From assembly GCF_048771995.1 (NCBI RefSeq), contig NC_133030.1, positions 63,933,501 to 63,997,500 of the forward strand: DNA of 64,000 nt, written 5' to 3'. The stretch is from Taeniopygia guttata. Lineage: Eukaryota > Chordata > Aves > Passeriformes > Estrildidae. The notes under the pieces are model-generated. The model searched no databases and had not been told where the DNA came from. It saw only the letters and a program-made list of their open reading frames with translations. Both the position numbers and the translations under genes were made by a program. Shown piece after piece: positions 1-11,945 of this stretch (positions are counted from its first letter, which is position 1; every line of letters begins with the position of its first letter).

Positions 1-40
1 TGATTCCATGGTTCCCCAGGAGTCACCTCTTAGGGAATCC

Positions 41-715
41 TGGAATGGTTTGGGTCATATGGGGATTTTTAAGGAATTTTGAATGGGTTAGAGACGGGAC
101 CTCTGAGCTGTTTTTGATGATGTGGTTTATTTTCTTATCTTCTACACAGGCAGGAAAAGGGTGAATTGGGCTCACATCTTCATTGTATTGTTCAGAAAGT
201 CACAAGACCCTCAGTTACAAGACCTTTAAGGATTTATTGACCAATAAAACACTGCCAACATGATATTTATGGTTTTTACCCAATCCTTAAATATTTCATC
301 ATATGGAGCCATGCTACAGTGTGAGCTTTCTTAGGCAACCATGTTATGGCACACAAACCCACAGTGCTGCATCCTAAACTCCTTGTTTGCATCTGGAACT
401 GCTTTTATTTCTATATCTTAAACTCTAAACCTCTAAACTTACCTTAACTCAATGTGTCTCTGCTTCAAACTGCAAATCCACATTCTCACTGCTGGCACCT
501 CAGTTTGGGAGCCTTTCCCAAGGTCTCAGATCCAGCCCTGGGTTTAATTCTGAGCTGTGGCTCACAGGCCCAAAGCTCTGAGCGTTCCCTGAATTTCAGA
601 TTCCAGCAGGGTTGGAAGGACCTTGAATCCCCTCCAGTGCCACCCCTGCCATGGCAGGGACACCTTCCACAGACCAGGCTGCTCCAAGATCCATCCAAGC
701 TGGCCTTGGGCACTT
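41..715 (-). mobile_element. CR1 LINE 3' end, split by an LTR
   Basis: The antisense start of a CR1 3' tail (GGAATGGTTTGGG) lies at 41-57. It resumes at 609 with GTTGGAAGGACC and the CCACCCCTGCCATGG block typical of avian CR1. The LTR at 58-608 separates the halves, so the CR1 is older. Only the untranslated 3' end is present, with no reverse-transcriptase coding. Confidence 0.75.
58..608 (-). mobile_element. Solo LTR, family A (endogenous retrovirus fossil)
   Basis: This block of about 550 bp matches 6060-6600 in inverted orientation, by eye above 90 percent identity. It sits inside a CR1 copy whose two halves fit together across it, with a GGGT-type target duplication at the edges. The minus strand holds a TATA-like GATATAAAAATAAAAG, fitting an LTR read on that strand. 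No internal retroviral coding is attached. The family assignment is inferred from form only. Confidence 0.6.
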
Positions 716-719
716 CAGT

Positions 720-2745
720 GTTTAATTCTGGGAGCAGAGGTCCCATGGATTTCCCAGCACACCTGGATGATTTCCCCTCCCACAGCCACAGGGCAGCACA
801 CCAGGGAAGCCAGGAGCCACTTCCTTGGAAGGAGCCTCTTCCCCGTGCTCCAGAGTCAGGCACACGTCCTGAAAGGCTCCAGAAAATCATAAATCTGCAG
901 ATTTTAGTGGGAAAGATGAGCCTTTAGCCACCCTTGGGAATCTCAGCATCCTCCCAGGAGACAGGGCTGTGCATTATTCCCATGAACAACCCTGGCAGCA
1001 CCAGGATTTGCAGGGCATTTCTGTCACCCTCAGATAATGAAGGATTTGTTCAGTGGACAAAACTGGGAGCTTCAAAATCACAGCAGCTGAAGGAACAATT
1101 CCCAAATCTGCCTCATTTATTTCATGGCAGGGGGGATGTGCAGGGAATGAACACAAGATGCAACTTCAGGACCTTGCAGACAATAGAAAAGTGGGAAATA
1201 GAAACCAAGGGGGAGCCATCCATGGATCTGATGGAGCTGCTGTGCACAGGAGCCCTCAGCACATCCTGACTCCAGTGCAAGCCAACTTTGGATGATGCTT
1301 TTCCCAGTTCCTGACCCTGTTCCTGAGAAATGAGGTCTGTTGGATTCACTGCACACCTTTGGTAGGAGCTGTGCTCAGTGCAGATCCTGTTTGGATATCC
1401 AGGGTCCATTTCCCACCTCTCCATGGTGGATGGCTCCTGATCCCACCAAAATCCTCCTGGATAAAGCTTTGGATAACAGCTGACTCCTCTTAAAGCAGAT
1501 CCAGCCAAGCCATGCTTTGCCAGGGGGGATTCTCTCCCACTTCCATGTTTCCAGGTAGCCAACAGCGACCACAGATGAATGCTGGATTCCCCAAAGTTCT
1601 TCCAGAAGCTCTCCAGTGCCCTTCACTTTACCACGACAGCAGCAACACCTGGATTTTAACTCCCTAATGATCCCCAAAATATGTATTTCCTGACAGAAAA
1701 TATTGTAAATCTTCATAAATATTTTCTGAGCAGAGTGTGCACAGTTTTTCTGGAGGTGGCTGCTGTCTTCAAAAAGGGAATTTGCTGTTTCAGCTCCACG
1801 GAAGGGAGCCCTGCCTGCTGCACCTGCACACTGACAGCAGATCAAACACAATCCCTCAGTGTTTCCAGCCACCCCCGTGGCTGGGAAATGGAAATGTGGG
1901 AATGAAATTCCTAATTTATAGAAAACCCAGCCAAACGTGGGGTATTCCCACCAGGAATCCCAGAGAGGAGCACTGTGTCTGTGCTCTGGATGCTCCTGAT
2001 TTTTCACATGGCTTTTTTTCCACAGCACTCACCCTCTGCAGGCAGTGTGGGCCAGGGCCCAAACACTGACGGGGATGATAAAAAAGGGCTGAAATCACAG
2101 CCCAAGCACCCACGGGCTCTAAAAAAGCAGATCCAGAGGGGAAATGCCCTGAGCAGCTCCTGGGCCATGGGAACTGCTCGGGGCAGAGTTTGCTGGGCAG
2201 AAGGGTCTGTGGGTGTGCAGCAGCTGATGGAATGAAAAGGTGTTTGAGGGGTGTCCCCAAAGGTACCGGGGTGCTCCTGGCTGAGGGCCAGGCTGCACCC
2301 GGCCCTGATAACCTTTGCTCTGTGGGCCTTGGCTCTGCTGGCCTTTAGGAACTTTTACATTTTCTCAGAGACTGAACGTGGTTTTCACAGCCTTGTTACT
2401 GATCTGGGACGTGCTCATGGTGTCACTGAGGGCTCGGACCCTCTCGTGCCATGGGGCTGATTTTGGGTGTCCCACCCCTGATTTTGGGAGCAGCCCCAGA
2501 GCTCCTGCTGTGCCCTCAGAGTGCCCGGGGCCCTTCCCTGCAGCTCCTGACAGCTCCTGGCGCTGCCCCTCAGCCCTGCCTGCCATGAGGAGCCTTCCCT
2601 CATGGTGCCATCCATGGTCCCACGGGCTGCAGCACAGCCGGGGCACCCACACGGGCCCTTCCCGCTCCAAGGACAAGGCATTCCCACAAAACAGGCCATG
2701 GGATGGGGCTTGGGCCCCTCAGGGGTGCCATCATCCCACTAATGA
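720..2745. other. Unique intergenic DNA, no gene seen
   Basis: There is no dispersed repeat I recognise and no exon series. The open frames on both strands are short, overlap each other, and lack domain or splice support. Confidence 0.5.
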
Positions 2746-3072
2746 AGATCCTGTGGCTCTGCACAGCTCCTGCCAGGAGGGGACAGCCGGGGGGTCGGGC
2801 TCTGCTCCAGGAACAGGGACAGGAGCAGAGGGAACAGCCTCAGGCCGGGCCAGGGCAGGCTCAGGGTGGAATCAGCAGGAATTTCCTCATGAAATCATGG
2901 AATGGTCAGGGAAGGGACCTTGCAGCCCATCCTTTTCCACTCCAGACGTGTTTAAGGGGCACCTGGATGTGGCACCTGGGGACGTGGCTTAGGGGCAGTT
3001 CTGGTGGTGCTGGTTTAATGGTTGGACTCAATGATCTTGGAGGTCTCTTCCAACCTTGATGATTCTGAGGGA
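2746..3072 (+). mobile_element. CR1 LINE 3' end (type B), reaching the 3' terminus
   Basis: It starts at GTGGCTCTGCACAGCTCCTG and runs to GTTGGACTCAATGATCTTGG and a GATGATTCTGAG end, the usual CR1 3' terminus. It is the cleanest copy here of the subfamily that elsewhere carries an internal 31-bp tandem repeat. This copy is 5'-truncated downstream of that repeat. Confidence 0.8.
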
Positions 3073-4340
3073 TGAAGGGCTCCTGGACTCACCCTCTGGA
3101 GGAAACATGGAATCAACCCCGTGCTGGAGGAGGAAACATCTGAGGAGAAGCTGCAAGACCACCCTGAGCTACTCCAACATCTTCACCTCCTCAGTGCTGC
3201 TGCTGAACAGCAGAGAAACCCTGAAATCCCAATTCAAATCCCAATTCCAGGAGCTTTGCCTTGACCCAGATGAATCCAAGCTCCCAAAAACAAGAGGTCA
3301 CCTCCCAGATGGGCTGAGGGGCTCCTGGGCAAGCCAAGAAGGCTGGGAATTGTATCCCCATCCTGGGGAGGGAAGGAACACGGAGCTCACACGAGGGGAA
3401 CCCGTCACCCCCGCTCTCCAGCCCTCCGAGGAGCAGGATTTGTTGCCAGCCATTTCCCAGGATTTCTTCTGCTCCCTCCACTCCCCATGGCAGACCAGAA
3501 ACCAATTAATACTGAACAATGTGGAGAAAATTCTCCCAGGTTCTGCTTTGATGGGGAACCACTGAATGCAGGGACTAAACCACGGTGGCTCCAGCTCCCT
3601 CGCCTCCCCTCGGAAGGGCAGGATGGAAGGGAATTATTAATTCCACCTCCTACTGTTCCCAGCACTTCAGGAGGTTATTGCCAGCAAGAGAGCACAAGGG
3701 TTTGGATTTGCTTCCAAAAAATCTTCAGCTGTCAGATTCCTCAGAAAGATGTGTGAGGAAGAAAAACTTCCCAGGAAAGCGAGGGAAACGTTTTGAGTGC
3801 AGAGACAGAATGTATTTATTTTTCAATTAAAAAGCCCTAAAACAGTGACAAAGCCACAAGGGTCAGAATAAAGTGTTCCTCCACTAAAGAGAACAATGTT
3901 TCCTATTTGATGTCTCTGAAGTCAGGACTGCATCTTCCCAGGCAATCCTTTGCAAGGATTTTTTTTTAATCAGTCATTGAAATCACAGGCAGAAGCCACA
4001 ACTCATTGTTTGCATGTACTGGGACTGGGAAAGCAAAATTCCAAAGCCACATGTGTCAGCATTAATTCATGTCACAGATCAAAAAGAAAGAGTAGTAAGT
4101 GCCGCAGTGACAGTTCCACTGGCTTTGTGGAGCTCAAAGGAAAACAAGAGAGGCATTTTCAGGATCAGAGGAGGTTGATTTCCCCCATACTGGTTATTCC
4201 CCTCTCTTTAAAGTATTTCCTTCCAGCAGCAGAGATTCATGGGTTTACTCTTTGGAGTCCACCTGCTCCTCTTCTCATCAGCCAAAGGAACCTGATGGCC
4301 ACACAGCCTTAAAAACCTGGCAGAGCTAAAGCTGTATCCA
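3073..4340. other. Unique intergenic DNA, no gene seen
   Basis: No repeat or coding signal is recognised. 3,700-4,340 is mildly AT-rich. Confidence 0.45.
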
Positions 4341-4560
4341 AAAATCCCAGAATGTTTGGGTTGGAAGCACCTTAAATCCCACCCAGTGCCACCCCTGCCA
4401 TGGCAGGGACACCTCCCACTGTCCCAGGGTGCTCCAAACCCAATGTCCAACCTGGCCTTGGGCACTGCCAGGGATCCAGGGGCAGCCTCAGCTGCTGTGG
4501 CAATTCCATCCCAACCCCATCCCAGCCAGGAATTCCCAATTCCCAATGATTTGTGCCCAG
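4341..4560 (-). mobile_element. CR1 LINE 3' end (type A)
   Basis: An antisense CR1 tail starting CCAGAATGTTTGGGTTGG, followed by the CCACCCCTGCCATGGCAGGG block and CTGGCCTTGGGCACTGCC. 5'-truncated and non-coding. Confidence 0.85.
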
Positions 4561-6059
4561 CTGGAGCCATGGGGCCAATCTCCATCATGGAGAGGCTCCC
4601 ATGCCATGACACTGAGGGGTACCAAGAAAGCAGCAGGGAGGAGGGAACCCTTCCCCTCTCCCAAAACACAGAGCAGAGATTTATTTACGAGGCTTTTGAA
4701 GGCCCATGGAAGGCAGAGGAGCCCAAACCTGTGGATGCAGCTCTGCCCAGAGACCCCCCACCCTCAGCACCAGCTCTGGAGGCTGCTCTGGCCTCCAGTG
4801 GGATTTCATGAGCATTCCCAGAGCTCTCAGGAGTGCAAAGCAGCCACTGCTGGTGGAACAAACATCCACATCAGGGAATTTCCTGCAGAAGGGAAGTGCA
4901 GCCAAAAATGCCAGGAGGAACTAGGCAGGGCAGAGGTGCTGCCTCAAGGAGGGATGGCACAGAAATGGAGAGCAAATGAACTTCCCACACAGATAGCCCC
5001 TAATAAAATAGAAAAATTGGTGCTGGAGAGGGAAATTTCACTGCCATTTGGATTATGGAAATAATTTTTGTGGCTCTGTTGGTGTTTGGAATGGTGTGAA
5101 CGTCAGGGCCTGCTGCAGGAGCAGCTGTGGTGCTCAAACACTCGAATCCCACACTTTCATCCATCAGCACCAACAGTCTGGGCTATCAAATGCTTTTGGG
5201 GAATTGAATGAAATGATCTGAAGCTGCTGAAGAGCAGTTCAAAAGTTACTCAGGGTTTGGAAACGTTTCTGGACACCAAAAAGCAGGTAAGGACGCTGAG
5301 CACAACAGCTGAGCTCCTGTGCCCCTCCCAGAAATTCCTGGACAAAGGACAAACCACCAGAGGAAGGAGAGCCTTGTGCAGGTTTTAGGATATTCCACAA
5401 CCCTTTGAGATTCCTCCACCCCAAGCCCAGCAGGCCAAGGAAGCTGCTGGGTGCCAGGAGGACCTTGCAATTCCCAGGATGTCACAGAAGGGACCTTCGG
5501 TCTTTTTGAGATTTGAGTTGAAGAAAAAGGATTTGAGTTCTGGTTAGAGAGGAGCACCCCTGACGTGTTTGATGTGAGAAATCAGGAAGCTGAGTCCAGG
5601 GCATTGCTCTGACACAGGATTCCTGCAGCAGCACTGCAAGGATGGACACATCCTGGTCAGAGAAACCCCAATAAACTCCACGTTCCCCAGGCTGTGCCAG
5701 CAGAGATCGCTTTTATTGCTCTCTGTTAGAACAAACCAGAAAACCAATCACACAAAGTAAATGTTCCACGATCTGCACATCTTCACTCCCCCAGACCCAC
5801 CTGAGGGCAGCTCCCCCCTGTGCTCCCCAGCACTAATGAAAGCTAAGGCAATATCCTTCAGAGAGACAGAGAGCAATAATGAGGAGTGCTGGCTAAATTA
5901 GCTCAATTATGAATGCTGTCATTATGGTGGGCTGCAATAACAGGGATTGCCCTGGGGTGACGGGGCACAGAGTTCAGGCAGAGACCCAGAGCCTGCCTGG
6001 AGTGAGCCAGGGCAGCTCCTCCAGCAGCTCCTCCACCTGATGGGCTCCAAGCTCCTTCC
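4561..6059. other. Unique intergenic DNA, no gene seen
   Basis: Overlapping short open frames lack splice or domain support. I see no dispersed repeat. Confidence 0.45.
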
Positions 6060-6600
6060 TGCTGGACTCTGAAATTCAGGGAACTCTCAGAGCTTTGGGC
6101 CTGTGAGCCACAGCTCAGAATTAAACCCAGGGCTGGATCTGAGACCTTGGGAAAGGCTCCCAAAATGAGGTGCCAGCAGTGAGAATGTGGATTTGCTGTT
6201 TAAAGCAGAGACACATTGAGTTAAGGTAAGTTTAGAGGTTTAGAGTTTAAGATATAAAAATAAAAGCAGTTCCAGATGCAAACAAGGAGTTTAGGATGCA
6301 GCACTGTGGGTTTGTGTGCCATAACATGATTGCCTAAGAAAGCTCACACTGTAGCATGGCTCCATAAGATGAAATATTTAAGGATTGGGTTAAAAACATA
6401 CATATCCTTGTTGGCAGTGTTTTATTGGTCAATAACTCCTTAAAAGGTCTTGTAACTGGGGGTCTTGTGACCTTCTGATCCGTGCAGTGAAGATGTGAGC
6501 CAAACTCACCCTTCCTGCCTGTGTAGAAGATAAGAAAACAAACCACATCATCAAAAACAGCTCAGAGGTCCTGTCTCAAATTCCTTCAAAATTCCCCACA
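6060..6600 (+). mobile_element. Solo LTR, family A, inverted partner of 58-608
   Basis: It begins TGCTGGACTCTG and ends ATTCCCCACA, the TG...CA form of an LTR. A TATA-like GATATAAAAATAAAAG lies near 6,250. It matches 58-608 in opposite orientation, so the two are separate insertions (or one was later inverted), not the two LTRs of one provirus. No internal coding is seen. Confidence 0.6.
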
Positions 6601-6804
6601 AGTGAATTGGCACGCTACTCTGTGCTTCAGTGAAATTCCACTCTTACACCACCTTCTAAAGGCAAATATTAGCAAAACAATTACTCCCTGATGCTGCTGA
6701 TGCCATCAGCTCTGTGATCTCTGGTCACTTCAGCAGAGCCATCTTCTCTCTCCAGTGAAATTCCTGATGTTACAGGAACACAGGACCTCTCCTTGTTCAG
6801 CAGC

Positions 6805-7792
6805 TGTTGGAATGCAAGCAACAGAGAGAGATGAATATGGGCTTGAATTAAAGCCTTTAGAGAAATTAAGATTTTTAAGCCACATAGATATAAAGTAGAA
6901 GTGTAGGCTTAAGTTTTAAGTGTAAGTTATAGTTTTAAGTAAGTAGAAATACATTTTAAGTGCCTTAAGAAGCTGTGTTAGATAGTAAAGGCCCTAAGGT
7001 GTAGTTTAAAGTTCAGTAACTTAGTCCCAGGCATAACAGAAACAGAGCAGAACTTTGCTTGTGCCTCCAGAACAGGTGGAACATGTACATAAATAGATAG
7101 AGCCACTCATGTGAAGAGATGGACTTATACAGGTACATTTTGAGTGAGAAAAGAGATAGTATAGCATACACATAGTAAATTTGTGTAAATAGATTATATT
7201 TATATGTAGTTTTTGGTAGGAACTGACATCACTTTCTTACTACTTTGGCACATTAGAATGAAGTTTAGTTTGCTTTAGAAAGAGTGTTTCAGAATGGTGT
7301 TTTTAGCTGATTGGGTGATTTATGAATAAAAACACCCTGTATTGGGGTGCAAGGCAGGAAGGAAGAACACGAAGAAGAAGAAAAGAGGAAAGAAGAAGAA
7401 AAGGCTGTGGCTCCCCTTGCTGCTGCTGCAGGCTGGTCCCTGCTGCTGCTCCTGCACAGAACCTGGGACTCTGTACCAGAGAGCAGCCCTGCATCATTGC
7501 AGCCCTGCATCATTGCAGCCTTGCAGCCCTGCATCATTGCAGCCCTGCATCATTGCAGCCTTGCATCATTGCATCATTGCAGCCCTGCATCATTGCAGCC
7601 CTGCATCATTGCAGCCTTGCAGCCCTGCAGCCTTGCAGCCCTGCAGCTCCTGCCTGGGACTCTGCCAGAAAGTTTTTAATGGATTTTTCACACCTTGAAC
7701 TCTTTGCCTTGGAGGCTGATGCACTCATGCAATGAACAACTTTAGAGCAACCAACAACTGCTTGGGTGTCTTGGAAAGCCCAAGGCCCATCA
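6805..7792 (+). mobile_element. Solo LTR, family F, with perfect 5-bp target duplication
   Basis: The block starts TGTTGGAATGCAAGC and ends GGCCCATCA. It is flanked by GCAGC on both sides (6800-6804 and 7793-7797). A poly(A) signal (AATAAA) lies near 7,325 within GAATAAAAACACCC. At about 988 bp it is long for a songbird LTR, partly because of the tandem repeat at 7492-7650. No internal genes are attached. The right edge abuts another LTR fragment at 7798. Confidence 0.65.
7492..7650 (+). repeat. 16-bp minisatellite inside an LTR
   Basis: Units of AGCCCTGCATCATTGC alternate with shortened AGCCTTGC units over about 160 bp, just downstream of the LTR poly(A) signal. The open frames through it in all three forward phases are a by-product of repetition. 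Confidence 0.85.
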
Positions 7793-7797
7793 GCAGC

Positions 7798-7997
7798 TGT
7801 CCGAGCCCAGCACATCCCTCTGGCTGCCCTGGCTGCTCCAGACCCTGGCAGGGGCTCACAAACCTTGTCACAAAGTCACAAACTCCTGTGGCTTCCATTT
7901 TAACCTGGGGAAAAAGCTGCCAACTCTGTGTGAGGAATTACAAACCACAAGGGTTTGAGTAGTGTGGCAGTTGAGTTAGCACAGGGTGGAAAAGTAG
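7798..7997 (+). mobile_element. LTR fragment, family C
   Basis: It starts TGTCCGAGCCCAGCACATCC and matches the first 200 bp of the LTR at 42586-43193 up to GGGTGGAAAAGTAGAA, then the similarity stops. It is a truncated copy directly abutting the family F LTR. Confidence 0.7.
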
Positions 7998-9228
7998 AAC
8001 AGGACAGTTCTATTGTAACAAGTAGTAACACAGGACTCCTTTCTTCTTTTTATCCCAATATATTTGCCTGGCAGAGGAATGCCAAGAGAAGGAAGGCAGA
8101 GTTTACCGGGAGTTATCCTCTCTTAAAGGTTTTGGATCTGATTTAAGTAAAGTCATCTCAGACAGCACCAGAAAGTATTTCCTCCAGCAATGCAGGTAAT
8201 TTTCTTAAGAAGCTCCTAAAATCCAAAAGAAAAGTATAAATTATTCTGTTTTTATGGAGTTATAGAAGGGTTTGGGGTGAAAGGGGCCTTAGGGCCCATC
8301 CAGCTCCAAACCCTGCCCTGGGGTTAATTTGGGGAAGCTCAAGGAAAGATCTTTCCGAGTTTCCTCTCATCCAGCTCTAATTATAATGTGAATTTTACCT
8401 CACCCAGTTTAATGAACTGTTTGTAACGTGCAGAGAGGCGTTGTGAAATGGAAATGCTCCCATTTCTCTTTCCCACTCTCATTAATTTCTGCCGATTCAG
8501 AACTTTAGGATATCACAGGCTGCCTTTCAAGTGCGGGATCAAACCAAGCCAACGCGATCCTCAGGTTCCAAAAGCTGCTGAGGACAGCCAGATTCCATGG
8601 AGAGAACACCCGGAATCTCTTCCCAGCCCGAGGAAGAGCCTGTGATTGACAGCAAAGCACAGTCAGCAGAGGCAGAAGCCCCCGTGCATCGTGATTCCGA
8701 GCTCCTTTGTTGATCCATCTGCTGCCAATCATTCCCAGCTCTGTGGGCTCCTTCATCCCCAGGATTGCTGCCGGGCTCTTCCTCACCAGGCGTTTCAGGG
8801 TTCTCATCTTGTCCTTCACAGGAATCCATCAGGAACCTCTCCAGCACCTCCCACCCTGGAAATCGTGGGGCTGAAAGGGGCTGAGAGGGGCTGAAAGGGG
8901 GAATCAGAGCAGTCACTGCTCTGCTCCTCACCTTCAGGAGAAGAGTCTGGAATGCAGCTGGTCCAGTCCTGGGTTCCAGCCCTCAGGACGGAGTCAGGAA
9001 TGTGAGGACCGTGGCAAAAATGAATATTCCACCAGATTTAATCCATGTATGAAGCTAAACCCGCCCCACCTGACGGGTCCTGGACTCAGTGGCAGCTCTG
9101 AGGCTTTGCTGAGCTCCGAGGTCATTTTGTCTGGGAGGAGCAAAGGGAGAATTCCCGATACGGTGGCACTGGGAATTCACCTGCTCCCTCCTGCCCTGAC
9201 AAACAGGAACCATCTGAGACTGGATGAA
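7998..9228. other. Mostly unique DNA with a CR1 scrap
   Basis: About 8250-8335 resembles a decayed antisense CR1 start (GGTTTGGGGTGAAAGGGGCC). The rest is unassigned, and no exon is supported. Confidence 0.4.
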
Positions 9229-9350
9229 TTCCCCAGAAGGGACCTCAAATCTCACCCAGGGCCACCCCTGCCATGGCAGGGACACCTCCCACTGTCCCAG
9301 GGTGTCCAACCTGGCGTTGGGCACTGCCAGGGATCCAGGGGCAGCCCACC
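9229..9350 (-). mobile_element. CR1 LINE 3' fragment (type A)
   Basis: GGGCCACCCCTGCCATGG and TTGGGCACTGCCAGGGATCC mark an antisense CR1 tail. Confidence 0.8.
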
Positions 9351-9485
9351 CTGCCAGGAAAGGATGAACTCCACAGGAACAGAACAAGGACAATTCAGAG
9401 CTGATGGAACCACTTGTACAACCCCAGAAACCAACAGCAACGGGTGCTTTGGAAATCCACTCGGATTTCCTTCCCTGAGCCAGGC

Positions 9486-9690
9486 AATCACAGAGTCCCA
9501 GAATGTCCTGAGCTGGAGGGACCCCCAGGGATCATCCCAACCCTGTCCCAAAAATCCCACCCTGTCCATCCCTGGCAGTGCTGTCCAAACCCTCCTGGAG
9601 CTCTGGCAGCCTCGGGCCGTGCCCATCCCTGGGGAGCTGTTCCAGTGCTGATTCCACCCTCTGGGAGAAGAACCTTTGCCTGATCTCCCA
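9486..9690 (-). mobile_element. CR1 LINE 3' fragment (type C)
   Basis: It starts CCAGAATGTCCTGAGCTGG and continues through AATCCCACCCTGTCCATCC and GAGCTCTGGCAGCCTCGGG to GAAGAACCTTTGCCTGAT. The same series recurs at 22788, 40056 and 63412. Confidence 0.8.
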
Positions 9691-10479
9691 TCTCCTCACT
9701 CACCCACATTTTCTCCTCGGTGCAGCTGCTCCCCGTGGCAGAACAAAGCTTTTTGTGCCACTCAGGAGCCAGGAACACCCTGAGCTCCACCTGCAGACAG
9801 CTCCAGCTCCGTGGGAAGGGCTGGGTGGCTCCAGGGATGTCCCTGCCTGAGGGGGTGTCCATCAGGCTCATCCCTCTGTCCCAGCTAAGCTGGAGGGGTG
9901 AATCCAATCCTGACAGGACGTTTTACACAAGTGACAGAGGTTTTTAATCCTCACTGATTTGTTATGGCACGGGGAAGCATCAGAACAGCTTCTGTGGAGA
10001 AGGGGATTATTTCCCAAATCTCTGCTGCCCTTCATTTCAATCTTCTCCTGGAGGAAAAAAAAATCATTCAGGCTTTTTCCTTAAAGAAACCTTTCAGCTC
10101 TGGCAGTTTCTTCCCCAGATCCCTCTCCAGGCTGGTGTTGTTGACTCGCCCTCCCTGCCTGGCAGGGCAGGAAGGTGACAGGGACTGGCAGAGCAGGGAA
10201 GAGCAGCCACTGGATGCCAGCCTGGCCAAAGCCCTGCTGCAAGGCCTGGCCATGCCCTGTGCCTCAGTTTCCCCAGCTGGAAACACGCAGATGAGCTCTC
10301 AGAGCACCTGGGGATGATTCCTGGCTCCCAGGAAGGAGCCTCCTCCTCTCATCCCAGGTACATTTTTCCTCATCCCTCGCCCTGAGCAGCTGCTGGAAGT
10401 GTCCAAGGCCACCCTGGGATAGTGGAAGCTGCCCATGGAACACAAGGCTGGTGTTTCTGAAGGAATCACCCTTTAATAT
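9691..10479. other. Unique intergenic DNA, no gene seen
   Basis: No repeat or coding signal is recognised. The composition shifts to AT-rich near 10,440. Confidence 0.4.
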
Positions 10480-10770
10480 TTAAGCCAAAATAAATATTAA
10501 GACAATATATTTCATGTATTTTCATATATTATTGAATATAATTTCATATATTCAATGTATAATATTTATATACTTTCATATGATAAATATATATATTCTA
10601 TAATATATAATACCTTCCATAATATCGATATTGTTATATATTATTATATAATTTATTATATAAATATTAAATATAATATATTTTATTTCATCTATCGATA
10701 ATATCTATTAATATATATTAATATATTTTAATATACAATACAACTTTTAATATATTAAGCCAAAAAATTT
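10480..10770. repeat. AT-rich low-complexity tract
   Basis: About 290 bp are made almost only of A and T, in TATAAATAT-like words. It is a sharp change from the GC-rich flanks and likely a degenerate TA-type microsatellite. Confidence 0.85.
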
Positions 10771-10789
10771 AAGCCAATTTTAATTAACT

Positions 10790-11290
10790 TTATCAATTAC
10801 CACTTAAAATTATAATCTGAGGAAGCAAAGCTGATTTTAATGGCAAATCGCTGAAGTCTCCTCAGAGCTCTCCAGCAGTATTTACCTGATTAGAAGAATA
10901 TTGGTAATGATTATGGTAACAAAATCAATTTGTGGTAATTACATACCTTCCACTGCTCTCGGAATTAAAGTTTTATATTATATTTTCTTCTAAATCAAGC
11001 CATTGATCCTGCCATGAATTAGAATTATACCAGCTCGCAAAACACCCAGACTAATTGAATAGTTAGCCAAGCGCTCAATAAACTTCACACCTCAGTGTCC
11101 CCGCCCCTAAAGTGCTTAATTAGATCCTGCTTTGCAAACGAGCTGTAAATGAGGCCTCCTTTTTATTTAATTTTACCTTCCAAGCACCTGACCAAACCAA
11201 GGAAGGGTTTGGCAGATTTCTTTACATTTTTCACAATATGGAGCTGATGGCAGCAGCTGAAAGATTCTAAAATATTATTTTTAAGTGTTT
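10790..11290. other. Unique AT-rich block, possible conserved non-coding element
   Basis: It is non-repetitive and carries many TAATTA/ATTA-type words (TAATGATTATGG, GTGGTAATTAC, GCTTAATTAG, TTTATTTAATTTTACC). Blocks like this in gene deserts are often conserved enhancers, but conservation cannot be seen from one sequence. Confidence 0.25.
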
Positions 11291-11296
11291 ATCCAT

Positions 11297-11904
11297 TGTC
11301 GGAATCTGTGGGTATTGATGATTCCCAGATTGTAAAAGTCTCTGTCTGTCAGCCCCGCTGCCAAAGCAGAAGCCATAATTGGTCTGTGCTGGTTTCAAGG
11401 TTGTTTATTCTGTTTATCTCTAACATGTTCTGCTGCCTGCCGCAGCTCTGTCCTGCAGGGCAGCGTGTGGGGCTCTGCCCTCAGTGGGATGGTACAAACA
11501 TTAAATACCAGAAACTACCTGTGCTGGATTTACAATAACGTGCCAATATCTGTCACCTACGTTGGACAGTGTGTCCCCAGCCTGAACCAACAGAAAAATG
11601 CCAACACCACAGTGAAACATGGAGGGCATGAAGAAGGAGGAAAAGGACACAACACATCCAATTTCCTCCATCTTGTCCCCTCTGAACCCCTAATCTAGAA
11701 ACTTAAAATTTTACTTTTGCACCCATGGCACACTTAATTATTACTGATATCAAACACTCAGAGCTGGTAATTCATCCTGTAAGGTTGAAAACTCTTTTCC
11801 ATGGCCAGAGATCACAGCCAGTGTCTCTGGGGGCTCTGTCCAGGGGGGTTCCTGACCCCTGCCAGGGTCCCAGGGCAGCCTGAGGGATGCTCTGGATTCC
11901 CACA
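11297..11904 (-). mobile_element. Solo LTR, family B
   Basis: On the plus strand it runs from TGTCGGAATC to GATTCCCACA, the reverse complement of a TGTGGGAATC...GATTCCGACA LTR such as 28001-28606. Length 608 bp. The next bases (CCAACCCAAACCAGTCTGGG) look like a CR1 3' tip. I see no clear target duplication. Confidence 0.75.
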
Positions 11905-11945
11905 CTTTCCAACCCAAACCAGTCTGGGATCCCATAATGGAGGAA

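Noticed and set aside
7322-7735. Cys/His-rich open frames resembling zinc-binding repeats
   Set aside because: They are the 16-bp LTR minisatellite read in three phases; the Cys/His spacing only reflects the repeat.
10480-10770. AT-rich tract as a replication origin or matrix attachment site
   Set aside because: Base composition alone does not support it. It looks like a degenerate TA microsatellite.
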